A DNA stretch of 64,000 nucleotides from Alphaproteobacteria bacterium (GTDB taxonomy: Bacteria > Pseudomonadota > Alphaproteobacteria > Geminicoccales > Geminicoccaceae), in the NCBI GenBank assembly GCA_026982705.1, contig JALSGP010000007.1, forward strand, positions 35,792 through 99,791, written 5' to 3'. Under the pieces are notes generated by a model. The model was not told the origin of the DNA, did no database searches, and was given only the letters and a program-made list of their open reading frames with translations. The position numbers were made by a program, and so were the translations under genes. Shown in pieces: positions 35,075-43,617 of the stretch (position 1 is its first letter; every line of letters begins with the position of its first letter).

Positions 35075-36397
35075 ATGTCCGTCGCCGACCGGCTGCGCCG
35101 CATGCTGGCCGAGGAGCCGGTTTCGTCGCCGGATCCCGACCGCGCCCACGCCGTGCAGGCACTGCTGTGGAGCGGGCCGCGCGCCCTCTACCACTGGGCG
35201 CAGCCGGTGGTGATCCACTGGCGGATCGCGGCTCCCGACGAGCCGGCCGCCTGGGCGCCGGACGGTCCCCGCCCGCGGCCCACCGCCGCCCTGCGGGCGG
35301 CGGCGCGGGCCGCCGCCGCGGCGTGGGAGGCGGTGGCGGAGGTGGACTTCGTGGAGGTCCGCCGCGGTCCGGCGGAGGTGATCCTCGGCGTCGCCGAATT
35401 CCCCGACTGGCGCCGCGACATCGCCTACACCGTCGTCGATCCCGACGGGGCCGACCGCATCCGCGGCGCCGAGGTGTGGCTGGATGCGGGACTCCTGGAC
35501 CGGCTGGCGCCGGGCGAGCTGGGCCGTCTCGCCCTGGTCCACGAGTTCGGCCACGTCCTCGGCCTCGACCATCCCTTCACCGCCGCCGGCGTCTTCGCCC
35601 GCGGCCTCGACGACCGCCGCCACACCGTCATGTCCTACACGCCGGCCGATGCGGCGGAGCTGGGGGGACGGCCGCTGGAACCCTCGGGACCCATGCTCTA
35701 CGACATCGCCGCCGTCCAGACCCTCTACGGGCCCGCCACCGGCTCGACCGGCGACGACGTCTACCGCCTCTCTCCCCGCCGTCCCGAACTGCGCGCCATC
35801 TGGGACGCGGGGGGCCACGACCGCATCGATGCCGGCAATCAGCGGCTGCCGGTGGAGATCGACCTGCGCGAGGGGGCCTGGTCCAGCATCGGGCCGGCGG
35901 CGCCCGGGGCCGGGACGCCGGCCCGTGCCAATCTCGTGATCGCCTTCGGCAGCGCCATCGAGGATGCCCGCGGCGGCCGCGGTGACGATCGCATCCACGG
36001 CAACCATCTCGGCAATCGCCTGGTGGGCGGGCGCGGCGACGATCTGCTGGTGGGCGCCGGCGGCGACGACCGCCTGCGGGGCGGCTCCGGCGACGACGTG
36101 CTGGCGGGAGGTCCCGGCGACGACCGGCTCGTGGGCGGGCGCGGCCTCGATTTGGCGGTGGTGGAGGGGGATTTCGCCGACTTCGCCCTCACCGGCCGCG
36201 GCCGGCGCCTGTGGCTGGAGGATCTGGATCCGGCCGACGGCGATCTGGGCCGTGATCGCCTCGTCGGGATCGAGCGCGTCCTCTTCGACGACGGCGTGCT
36301 GGTGCTGGACGGCGGTACGCCCCGCTTCCACCCGCTGGCCGACCCCGCCATCGAGAGGCTGCTCGCCCCCTTCGATCCCGCCGGCTTCGTGGGCTGA
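35075..36397 (+). CDS. Secreted serralysin-like zinc metalloprotease with RTX repeats
   Basis: 440 residues with no classical signal peptide. The zinc site is His156-Glu157-His160-His166 in HEFGHVLGLDH, with the Met-turn at Met186 (VMSYTP): family M10, serralysin type. Residues about 315-360 hold calcium-binding nonapeptides (GGRGDDLLVGAGGDD), followed by a C-terminal beta domain. This is the layout of proteins exported by type I secretion. No transporter or inhibitor gene is adjacent. Two hairpins sit in the leader, suggesting tight control. SD GAGGG is 8 bases before the ATG. Confidence 0.9.
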   Translation: MSVADRLRRMLAEEPVSSPDPDRAHAVQALLWSGPRALYHWAQPVVIHWRIAAPDEPAAWAPDGPRPRPTAALRAAARAAAAAWEAVAEVDFVEVRRGPAEVILGVAEFPDWRRDIAYTVVDPDGADRIRGAEVWLDAGLLDRLAPGELGRLALVHEFGHVLGLDHPFTAAGVFARGLDDRRHTVMSYTPADAAELGGRPLEPSGPMLYDIAAVQTLYGPATGSTGDDVYRLSPRRPELRAIWDAGGHDRIDAGNQRLPVEIDLREGAWSSIGPAAPGAGTPARANLVIAFGSAIEDARGGRGDDRIHGNHLGNRLVGGRGDDLLVGAGGDDRLRGGSGDDVLAGGPGDDRLVGGRGLDLAVVEGDFADFALTGRGRRLWLEDLDPADGDLGRDRLVGIERVLFDDGVLVLDGGTPRFHPLADPAIERLLAPFDPAGFVG

Positions 36398-36399
36398 AC

Positions 36400-37605
36400 T
36401 CAGGGCGTGGCCGGCTCCGGCACCGCCCGCCGCATGGCCGCCACGCACAGCCCCGCCACCAGCAGCAGCCCCGGCAGTGCCAGCAGGTTCATGGCCTGCC
36501 AGCCCAGCGCCTCGTGGAGCATGCCGGAGGTGGTGGCCGACAGGGTGACGCCGGTGAACAGCAGCAGATCGTTGAGACCCTGGACCTTGGCCTTCTCCTC
36601 GGGACCGTGGCAGGCGGTCAGCAGGGTGGTGCCGCCGATGAACATGAAGTTCCAGCCGACGCCGAGCAGGAACAGGGCGACGAAGAAGTTGGTCACCGCC
36701 ACCCCGGCCTCCGCCACCGCCACGGTGACGAGATTGAGGAGCACGCCGGCCAGGATCACCCGGTGCGCCCCGAAGCGGGCGATCAGATGGCCGGTGAAGA
36801 AGCTGGGCAGGAACATGCCCACCACGTGGGCCTGGATCACCGTGGCGGTGTCGGCGAAGGCGTGGCCGCAGGCCATCATGGCGAGGGGCGTGGCGCTCAT
36901 GAGCAGGTTCATGGTGACATAGCCCACCAGCGCCGCCGCCACGGCGGTGACGAAGCCGGGGGTGCGGACGATGGCGGCGAGGGGGCGGCCGCCGGCCGCC
37001 CGCACCGTCGCCGGCGGCCGCGGGATGTCGAGTCCGGCCAGCACCAGAACGGACAGCAGCCCCACCGCCGCCACCACCAGATAGCTGCCGAGGAAGACGT
37101 AGGGCGGGATCAGCTCGGCGGTGGCGCGGGCGATCTGGGGGCCGGCCACGCCGGCGACGATGCCGCCGGCCAGCACCCAGCTGATGGCGCGGGCGCGCCA
37201 GGCGTCGCGGCGGGCGGGCGCCATCACCTCGGCCGCATCGGCCGCCGAGAAACGGTAGTACTGGGCGGTGGCGGCGAAGACGCCGTAGAGGAAGCTGGCG
37301 AGGACGAACAGCCAGAAGGCGGCCCGGTAGACGGCGAGGGCCATGAGCAGGCCGGCCACCGTACCGAGGACGGCCCCCAATTGCAACCCCGCCCGCCGAC
37401 CGAAGCGCTGCATGAAGAAGGAGGCCGGCATGGTGGAGACCATGGTGCCCAGGAACTGGGCCCCCAGCGGCAGGGTGGCGAGCCAGGGGAGCGGCGCGTA
37501 CTGCAGCCCCACCAGAGAGGAGGTGCTGATCATGGTGGTGTTGGCGACGAAGAAGAGGGCCTGGGCCGTCGCCAGCACCAGCACGTTGGCGAGATAGCGG
37601 CGCAC
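36400..37605 (-). CDS. MFS transporter
   Basis: About 401 residues with twelve membrane helices. The loop after helix 2 (MQRFGRRAGLQLGA) is the major facilitator signature, and the second half repeats it weakly (LIARFGAHRVILAG). A short charged loop lies between the halves. The substrate cannot be predicted. The GTG at 37605 is chosen for GGGGAG 6 bases upstream; GTG at 37638 has no SD. The gene ends 2 bases from the convergent metalloprotease gene. Confidence 0.88.
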   Translation of the reverse strand: MRRYLANVLVLATAQALFFVANTTMISTSSLVGLQYAPLPWLATLPLGAQFLGTMVSTMPASFFMQRFGRRAGLQLGAVLGTVAGLLMALAVYRAAFWLFVLASFLYGVFAATAQYYRFSAADAAEVMAPARRDAWRARAISWVLAGGIVAGVAGPQIARATAELIPPYVFLGSYLVVAAVGLLSVLVLAGLDIPRPPATVRAAGGRPLAAIVRTPGFVTAVAAALVGYVTMNLLMSATPLAMMACGHAFADTATVIQAHVVGMFLPSFFTGHLIARFGAHRVILAGVLLNLVTVAVAEAGVAVTNFFVALFLLGVGWNFMFIGGTTLLTACHGPEEKAKVQGLNDLLLFTGVTLSATTSGMLHEALGWQAMNLLALPGLLLVAGLCVAAMRRAVPEPATP

Positions 37606-37680
37606 CTGCGGCTCCCCGCGGCCGGATCCCGCCGGCACTTTAGCGGTCGCGGATGGACGGGAAAAGCGCCGCCGTTCCCC

Positions 37681-38751
37681 TCAGTCCCCGGTGCGGTCGC
37701 GGCGGCGGAAGCGGAGGGCGCCGTCGGATCCCAGCTCCCGGTCCAGTTCGCCCCGCCGCCACAGATGCTGGAGATGGGCGTAGGTCTCGCCCAGGGCGAA
37801 GCCGAGCTGGCTGCGGTCGATGGCGAAGTCGAACAGGGCCGGCATCACCTCGTAGACGGTGCGGGGCCGGTCGCAGGCGGCGAGGGCGCGGGCGAGGCGG
37901 GCCTCGTGATGCGCCGCCAGCTCGTCCAGTCGCCGGTGGAGACCGCGGAAGGGCCGGCCGTGGGAGGGCAGCACCAGGAGATCGGGGGCGAGCGGCCGGT
38001 AGCGGTCGAGGGAGGCGAGGAAGTCGGCCAGCACGTCCGCCTCCGGCATGCTCGGCGGCACGCTCACCACCGGGCTGATGCGGGGCAGGATCTGATCGGC
38101 GGCGATCAGAAGGCCGGCCGCCTCGTCCACCAGCGTCACCATCTCCGGCGCGTGCCCCTCGCCCACGATCACCCGGAAGGTGAAGGGTCCCACCGCGAGA
38201 AGATCGCCATGGCGCAGGCGCCGATGATGGCCGGGCGGCGGCCCGGCCCGGGTCCGCCAGAGATTGCCGGCGGCACGGCGCGCCCGGATCAGCTCCTCCG
38301 GCAGGCCCGCCCGCCGGTCGTAGCGCTCGTAGGCACGGTCGAACTCGGCGCTGGTGTCCAGGGCCAGCATGCGCGCCATCAGCCACTCGCTGCGGGCAGC
38401 CCACAGCTCGGCACCGGTGATGCCACACAGCCAGCCGGCGAGCCCGATGTGGTCGGGGTGGTAGTGGGTGGCGATCACCCGCCGGAGCGGGCGGTGACGG
38501 AAGGGCCCCTCCAGCACCCGTCGCCAGACCGCCCGCGTCTCGGCGTCGTCGAACCCGGTGTCGATCACCGTGAGGGTGCCGTCCTCCTCCTCGATCAGCC
38601 ATGCGTTGACGTGATCGAGACGGAGCGGCAGCCGCAGCCGCAGCCACCAGAGGCCCGGCATCAGGGCCACGGGCTCGCCGCAGGGCGGCGCGGGACGGGG
38701 ATGGTCGAGGGAACCGGCGCGCGCCGGGCACGCCGCCGCATCGCTGGGCAA
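37681..38751 (-). CDS. MBL-fold metallo-hydrolase
   Basis: A 356-residue protein: the metallo-beta-lactamase core with THYHPDHIGLAGWL and later ligands in GEGHAPEMV, LIAADQILPR and LPSHGRPF, then a C-terminal helical domain (about residues 275-340) as in the LACTB2-like branch. The TTG at 38751 is chosen because it lies 4 bases after the upstream stop and 8 bases after GGAGGAG; the ATG at 38661 lacks an SD. It is the third gene of the run ligase remnant, alpha/beta hydrolase, MBL hydrolase. The substrate is unknown, perhaps a thioester or lactone of an aromatic pathway. Confidence 0.8.
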   Translation of the reverse strand: MPSDAAACPARAGSLDHPRPAPPCGEPVALMPGLWWLRLRLPLRLDHVNAWLIEEEDGTLTVIDTGFDDAETRAVWRRVLEGPFRHRPLRRVIATHYHPDHIGLAGWLCGITGAELWAARSEWLMARMLALDTSAEFDRAYERYDRRAGLPEELIRARRAAGNLWRTRAGPPPGHHRRLRHGDLLAVGPFTFRVIVGEGHAPEMVTLVDEAAGLLIAADQILPRISPVVSVPPSMPEADVLADFLASLDRYRPLAPDLLVLPSHGRPFRGLHRRLDELAAHHEARLARALAACDRPRTVYEVMPALFDFAIDRSQLGFALGETYAHLQHLWRRGELDRELGSDGALRFRRRDRTGD

Positions 38752-38755
38752 GATC

Positions 38756-39586
38756 CTACTCCTCCCCCTGGTTGGCGGCGAGCGGGGGGCGGGCCTCGTG
38801 GAGGCGGAACAGCCGGTCGGTGAAGTCCGCCACCGCCCGCAGCACCTCGTCCGGCCGCTCCAGATGGGGCGCGTGCCCGGTCTCCGCAAGCGCGAGGACG
38901 TCCACGGGGCCGTACGACTCCGCCTCCGCCGCCTCGGCGTGGGCCAGGGTGCCGTAGGGATCGGCCAATCCCTGCACGATCAGCATGGGCACGCGGATGT
39001 AGGGGAGGTACTCGCGCAGGTCCCAGTCGCGGAAGCGCGGATCCAGCCAGGTCTCGCACCAGCCGCGGAAGGCCACGTCCACATGGTCGTGCCAGCGGGC
39101 GAGACGGGCGCGCAGGTCTCCCGTCTCGTAGCGGCGGCGGGTCTCCTCGATGGCGGCGACGGTCACCTCTTCCACGAAGAAGTGGGGCGCCAGCAGCACC
39201 AGTCCCCGCACCCGCAGGTCCCCCACCGCCCCGGCATGGACGGTGGCCACCGAGGCGCCGTCGCTGTGCCCCAGCAGGATGCCGCGGCGGAAGCCGATGG
39301 CGTCCAGCAGCTGCGGCAGGAACGTCCGCGCCTCCCGCTCCATGAAGTCGAGCGGGCGCGGCAGCGGCACCGGATCGGAGCGACCGTAACCGGGCCGGGA
39401 GAAGGCGAAGACGCCGAGCCCGGTGGCCGCCTGCAGCCGCTCGGGGAAGTCCTTCCACAGACCGAGACAACCCAGGCCCTCGTGCAGCAGCACCACCGTC
39501 GGCGCCCGCTCCGGGGACGGGCCGAGATGCCGGTACTCGATGCCGCAGCCGTCCACCACCAGTCGGCCGGAACCCGCCTCGATCAC
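38756..39586 (-). CDS. Alpha/beta-fold hydrolase
   Basis: 276 residues. The oxyanion segment LLHEGLG is near residue 34, nucleophile Ser108 lies in GHSDGAS, and the acid (GLADPYG) and His (ETGHAPHLER) complete the triad. Close relatives occur in aerobic benzoyl-CoA (box) and related aromatic-acid clusters, where they are thought to salvage CoA esters or cleave ring-opened products. The GTG at 39586 overlaps the stop of the ligase remnant (GTGA) and has GGGGAGG in front, so its translation still depends on the damaged upstream gene. Confidence 0.85.
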   Translation of the reverse strand: MIEAGSGRLVVDGCGIEYRHLGPSPERAPTVVLLHEGLGCLGLWKDFPERLQAATGLGVFAFSRPGYGRSDPVPLPRPLDFMEREARTFLPQLLDAIGFRRGILLGHSDGASVATVHAGAVGDLRVRGLVLLAPHFFVEEVTVAAIEETRRRYETGDLRARLARWHDHVDVAFRGWCETWLDPRFRDWDLREYLPYIRVPMLIVQGLADPYGTLAHAEAAEAESYGPVDVLALAETGHAPHLERPDEVLRAVADFTDRLFRLHEARPPLAANQGEE

Positions 39587-40230
39587 GACCGCACCTCCCC
39601 GTCCGTCCGTTCGCGTTCCCCGAGCCGGAAGCGCTGGATCTCGCCGGTGGCGGTCTCGGGCAGCCGGTCCACGGACTCGATCCAGCGCGGACACTCCCGG
39701 GGCCCCGCCACCGCCTTCACCGGGGCCTGCAGCGCCCGGACCCGCGTCCTCGAAGGCGCCCCGCGCTCGCGCGGCACCACGAAGGCCTCGGGCTCGCTCG
39801 GCCCGTCGGCGTCGGGGCGACCGATCACCGCCGCCTCCGGCACCGTCTCGGGGTCCACGAGGAGCGATTCCACCTCGCAGGGCGAGACCCGGATGCCGCT
39901 CACCTCGAACATGTCCTCCGCACGGCCGGCATGGTGATACCGGCCCTCCGCGTCGATCCGGTGGCGGTCGGCGGGGATGGTGCACCACCGGTCCGGCGGC
40001 AGCAGGGTGGCGACGGCCACCGGTACCATGCCGGCATGGAGCGCGCGCCGGAAGACCACCGGAACGTCCACCGCGTCCCGCAGCGGGAGGGCGATCCGCT
40101 CCTCGCGGCGGACGCCGAGGCGCGCGACCCGCTCGGCCGGTTCCGCCCGGGCGAGACGGCGTCCGGGGTCGGCGAAGACGGTCGGCTGCGCCCGGCCCTG
40201 TTCGAGACGACGCTGGACGAAGAAACGCAT
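39583..40230 (-). pseudogene. Benzoate-CoA-ligase-like gene with large in-frame internal deletion
   Basis: Only 215 codons against about 510-530 for intact aryl-CoA ligases. Residues 1-80 match the start of a benzoate-CoA ligase (RALHAGMVPVAV). Residues 81-215 match its end (RAEDMFEVSGIRVSPCEVE, then CPRWIESVDRLPETATGEIQRF, in parts). The core that binds ATP and the acid, about 300 residues, is missing at the junction near 39990. The catalytic Lys of TATGKIQRF is Glu197, and a shorter deletion lies near residue 30. It cannot form CoA esters. The reading frame, SD (GGGGAGGGG) and stop-start overlap with the hydrolase are all kept, so it may survive only to drive coupled translation, or have a new role. 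Confidence 0.8.
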
Positions 40231-40321
40231 CCCCTCCCCTCGCGGTACGTGGTCCGGACCCGGTGGCGGCGTCCCGGCGCCGCCGACCGGCATTATTTTT
40301 CACCATCGGGGACGCGGCAAG

Positions 40322-40363
40322 AGAAATATGTTTCTTGATGCGGCGCGACGCCGCGGCTATGCT
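40322..40363 (+). promoter_or_regulatory. Promoter with operator-like repeat for the ABC transporter operon
   Basis: TTGATG (40335-40340), an exact 17-bp spacer and TATGCT (40358-40363) form a good promoter about 80 bases before the ATG. The inverted repeat AGAAA-TATG-TTTCT (40322-40335) abuts the -35 element. This AT-rich patch between two divergent operons is the likely site of a shared regulator. Confidence 0.6.
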
Positions 40364-40446
40364 CCCGGCCGTCCCGGTGCTATCGGCCGGGTGACGGCAC
40401 GGGCCGCCACGGACAACGACGACACCAACGGTTCGGGAGACGAGGG

Positions 40447-41616
40447 ATGCGGAAACGGTACCTGGCGGTGGCGCTCGCCGCCCTGCTGGCGGGGGGATCG
40501 GCCGCGGCGCGCGAGTACAGGGTGGGGCTGCTGCTCCCCTATTCGGGCGTCTACGCCGCCCTGGGCAAGGAGATCCAGGCGGGCTTCGAGCTGGGGCTCG
40601 AGCATTACGGCGGCGAGCTCGGCGAGGACACGGTCACGATCCTGCCCGAGGACACCGAGGTGAAGCCGCCGGTGGGCCTCACCAAGGCCAAGAAACTGGT
40701 GCTCCAGGACAGGGTGGACGTGCTGGCGGGGCTGGTCTCCTCCGGCGTGCTGGCGGCGGTGCGCGATTTCGTGGACGCCGCCCGGGTGCCGCTGATCGTC
40801 GCCAACGCCGGCAACATCCACGCCACCGGCGAGAAGTGCAGCCGCTACATCATCCGCGTCTCCTTCTCCAACGCCCAGATCACCCGGCCCATGGGGCGCT
40901 ATCTCGCCGAGATCGGCGTGAAGACGGTGGTGGCCATGGCCCCGGACTACGCCGCCGGTCATCAGGACGTGGAGGCCATGAAGGGCGCCTTCGAGGCGGC
41001 CGGCGGCAAGGTGCTGAAGGAGATCTACACGCCCTTCCGCAAGACCAAGGACTTCGGCCCCTACCTCACCGAGGCGCAGGCCACCGGTGCCGAGGCGCTG
41101 TTCGTCTTCTACGCCGGCGGCGAGGCCATCGGCTTCATGAAGCAGTACGCCTCCTTCGGGCTTCGGGACAAGCTGCCGCTGTACGCGGCGGGCTTCCTCA
41201 CCTCCCAGCTCTACCGGGAGGCCATCGGCGAGCCCGCCCTCGGCTCCGTCAACAGCCTCCACTATCTCACCACCCTCGACAATCCGGAGAACGCCCGCTT
41301 CCAGAAGGCCTTCCAGGAGAAATACGGTCGCGTCGCCTCCGAGTTCGCCGTCCAGGGCTACGACGCGGCCCGCCTGATCGTGGCGGCGCTGGCCGCCTCC
41401 CGCGGCGACAAGGAGAAGTTCGTCGACGCCGCCCGCACCACCACCTTCGCCAGCCCGCGCGGCCCCTGGCGCATCGATCCCAGGACCAACAACATCGTCC
41501 AGAACATCTACATCTACGAGATCGTGAAGGGCGAGGACGGCCGGCTGGTGGAGAAGCTGCTCGAGACCTACGAGAACGAGCAGGATCCCCCCAACGGTTG
41601 CCGGCTCGCGGGCTGA
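40447..41616 (+). CDS. Branched-chain-type ABC transporter substrate-binding protein
   Basis: A 389-residue periplasmic binding protein with signal peptide (about residues 1-21, ending GGSAAA) and the LivK-type type I fold (VGLLLPYSGVYAALGKEIQAG, then ILPEDTEVKPPVGLTKAKKL, in parts). It belongs to the branch often found with aromatic-acid genes rather than amino-acid genes. The adjacent benzoate-CoA-ligase remnant supports an aromatic acid as ligand; this is inference. SD GACGAGGG precedes the ATG. A 28-bp perfect palindrome follows the stop, before the permease gene. Confidence 0.9.
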   Translation: MRKRYLAVALAALLAGGSAAAREYRVGLLLPYSGVYAALGKEIQAGFELGLEHYGGELGEDTVTILPEDTEVKPPVGLTKAKKLVLQDRVDVLAGLVSSGVLAAVRDFVDAARVPLIVANAGNIHATGEKCSRYIIRVSFSNAQITRPMGRYLAEIGVKTVVAMAPDYAAGHQDVEAMKGAFEAAGGKVLKEIYTPFRKTKDFGPYLTEAQATGAEALFVFYAGGEAIGFMKQYASFGLRDKLPLYAAGFLTSQLYREAIGEPALGSVNSLHYLTTLDNPENARFQKAFQEKYGRVASEFAVQGYDAARLIVAALAASRGDKEKFVDAARTTTFASPRGPWRIDPRTNNIVQNIYIYEIVKGEDGRLVEKLLETYENEQDPPNGCRLAG

Positions 41617-41640
41617 CGCCCAGCTTTCCGTACGGCGGCA

Positions 41641-41668
41641 CCGCGGGACGGGGCGCCCCGTCCCGCGG
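41641..41668. promoter_or_regulatory. 28-bp perfect palindrome between substrate-binding and permease genes
   Basis: CCGCGGGACGGGGC at 41641-41654 is followed directly by its exact complement to 41668. In the transcript this gives a very stable hairpin 24 bases after the binding-protein stop codon. No T-run follows. Such intercistronic hairpins are known (malE-malF) to protect the upstream message, so that binding protein is made in excess over permease. Confidence 0.75.
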
Positions 41669-41691
41669 CCCGCGGGGAGAGGGGGTCATCG

Positions 41692-42558
41692 GTGACGACG
41701 GCCTACTGGCTGACGCAGCTCCTCAACGCGCTGCAGTATTCCATGCTGCTGTTCGTGCTGTCGGTGGGGCTGACGGTGGTCTTCGGCCTCATGAACTTCG
41801 TCAACCTCGCCCACGGCACCTTCTACGCCCTCGGCGCCTTCGTGGGCTGGAGCCTGTTGCGGATCACCGGCAGCTTCTGGGCGGCTCTCGTGGGCGCGCC
41901 GCTGGTGGTGGCGGCCATCGCCGCCCTCCTCTACCTGGTGATGATCGCGCGCATGCAGCGGGCGGGCCATCTCGCCCAGGTGCTGGCCACCCTGGGACTG
42001 GTGTTCGTCGGGGTGGAGGTGATGCGCATGATCTGGGGCGATTTCGCCCTCGAGTTCTCGGCCCCGCCCGCCCTCGCCGGCTCGGTGTCGCTGTTCGGAC
42101 TGGTCTATCCCGCCTACCGGCTGTTCGTCATCGCCCTCGGTCTCGTGGCGCTGGTGCTACTGTGGCTGCTGCTGGAACGCACCGCCCTCGGCGCCATGAT
42201 CCGGGCGGCGGTGGACAATGCCGCCATGGCCTCGGCGCTGGGGGTGCGGGTGGACCGCCTGTTCTTCGCCATGTTCTGCTTCGGCTGCGCCCTCGCGGCC
42301 CTCGCCGGCGTGGTGGCCGCCCCCATCTTCTCCGTCTATCCGGGCATGGGCATCGAGATCCTCATCCCCACCCTCATCGTGGTGGTGGTGGGCGGCCTCG
42401 GCAGCCTGCGCGGGGCGGTGGCCGGTTCGCTGCTGGTGGGCTTCGTGGACACCTTCGGACAGGTGCTGCTGCCCCAGCTCTCCGGCATCGTCGTCTACGC
42501 CCTCCTCGCCCTGACGCTGCTGCTGCGCCCCCAGGGCCTGTTCCCGGCGAGGGCCTGA
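41692..42558 (+). CDS. Branched-chain-type ABC permease (LivH-like)
   Basis: A 288-residue inner-membrane protein with about eight helices. LivH-family marks are FGLMNFVNLAHGTFYALGAF, IRAAVDNAAMASALGV and a C-terminal GGLGSLRGAVAGSLLVG. It forms the channel with the LivM-like partner that starts 3 bases after its stop. The GTG start follows a GGGGAGAGGGGG leader. Confidence 0.92.
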   Translation: MTTAYWLTQLLNALQYSMLLFVLSVGLTVVFGLMNFVNLAHGTFYALGAFVGWSLLRITGSFWAALVGAPLVVAAIAALLYLVMIARMQRAGHLAQVLATLGLVFVGVEVMRMIWGDFALEFSAPPALAGSVSLFGLVYPAYRLFVIALGLVALVLLWLLLERTALGAMIRAAVDNAAMASALGVRVDRLFFAMFCFGCALAALAGVVAAPIFSVYPGMGIEILIPTLIVVVVGGLGSLRGAVAGSLLVGFVDTFGQVLLPQLSGIVVYALLALTLLLRPQGLFPARA

Positions 42559-42561
42559 GCC

Positions 42562-43617
42562 GTGTTCCGCCTGTTCGATCCGCTCCGCACCACGGTGGCC
42601 CTCGCGCTCCTGATCGCCGGCCTCTGGTGGGCCCGCACCGGCGACTATTTCGGACGCGAGATCCTGGCCGAGATGGCGGTGTTCGCCATCGCCGCCATGA
42701 GTCTCGACCTGCTGGCCGGCTTCCCGCGGCTGGTCTCCATGGGCCACGGTCTCTTCGTCGGCATCGGCGCCTACGCCTACACCGTGGCCACGGTGCTGGC
42801 CGGCTGGCCGCCGGCCGTGGCCTTTCCCCTCGCCGTTGCCGCCGGCGCCGGCGCCGGGCTGCTGGTGGGCCTCGCCACCGTCCGCGCCCGCGACATCTTC
42901 TACATCATGGCCACCCTCGCCTTCGGCCAGATGGGCTACGTCTGGGTGGTCCGCTCCGGCGAGCTGGGCGGCGACGACGGCCTCGCCGGCGCGCCGCGCC
43001 CGGATCTCTCCGCCCTCGGCCTCGATCTCTCCGACAGCGCCACCTTCGCCACCCTCCTCGTGTCGGTGGCGGCCCTCGTCTATCTGCTGCTGGGACGGCT
43101 GCTCGCCTCCGGCTTCGGCCGCACGCTCCTGGCCATCGGCCAGAACGAGCGGCGGGTGCGGGCGCTGGGCATCGCCCCGGGGCCCTACAAGGTGGCGGCC
43201 ACCACCCTCTCGGGCGCGGTGGCGGGACTGGCCGGCGTGCTCGCCGCCATGCACAGCATGTACGTCTCGCCGGAACTGTTCCACTGGACCTGGTCGGGCG
43301 AGGCGCTGATCATGACCATCCTCGGCGGCATCGGCAGCCTCGTCGGACCGGCGCTGGGGGCGGCGGCGGTGGTCTGGCTCAAATACGCCGTCTCCGCCTG
43401 GACCGAGCACTGGGGCCTGTTCCTCGGCCTCTTCCTGATCCTCGCCGTCTGGACCGGCGGGCAGGGACTCTACGGCTATCTGGAGCGGCTGCGGCGGTGG
43501 TCCGCCACCGTCCGCGACGCCCGCGGGAGGGAGCATGCTGGAGGCGATCGAGCTCACCAAGCGGTTCGGGGCCCTCACCGTCACCGACCGGGTGTCGCTC
43601 CGGGTGACGCGGGGTGA
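42562..43617 (+). CDS. Branched-chain-type ABC permease (LivM-like)
   Basis: A 351-residue inner-membrane protein with about ten helices. MSLDLLAGFPRLVSMGHGLF, GQNERRVRALGIAPGPYK and ILGGIGSLVGPALGA are family marks. The last 28 residues (Arg, His and Gly rich) lie over the start of the next gene in another frame: the overlap is 83 bases, much longer than the 3- or 4-base junctions elsewhere in this operon. This tail may be a simple read-on to the next stop after a lost stop codon or a small frameshift. Confidence 0.9.
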   Translation: MFRLFDPLRTTVALALLIAGLWWARTGDYFGREILAEMAVFAIAAMSLDLLAGFPRLVSMGHGLFVGIGAYAYTVATVLAGWPPAVAFPLAVAAGAGAGLLVGLATVRARDIFYIMATLAFGQMGYVWVVRSGELGGDDGLAGAPRPDLSALGLDLSDSATFATLLVSVAALVYLLLGRLLASGFGRTLLAIGQNERRVRALGIAPGPYKVAATTLSGAVAGLAGVLAAMHSMYVSPELFHWTWSGEALIMTILGGIGSLVGPALGAAAVVWLKYAVSAWTEHWGLFLGLFLILAVWTGGQGLYGYLERLRRWSATVRDARGREHAGGDRAHQAVRGPHRHRPGVAPGDAG

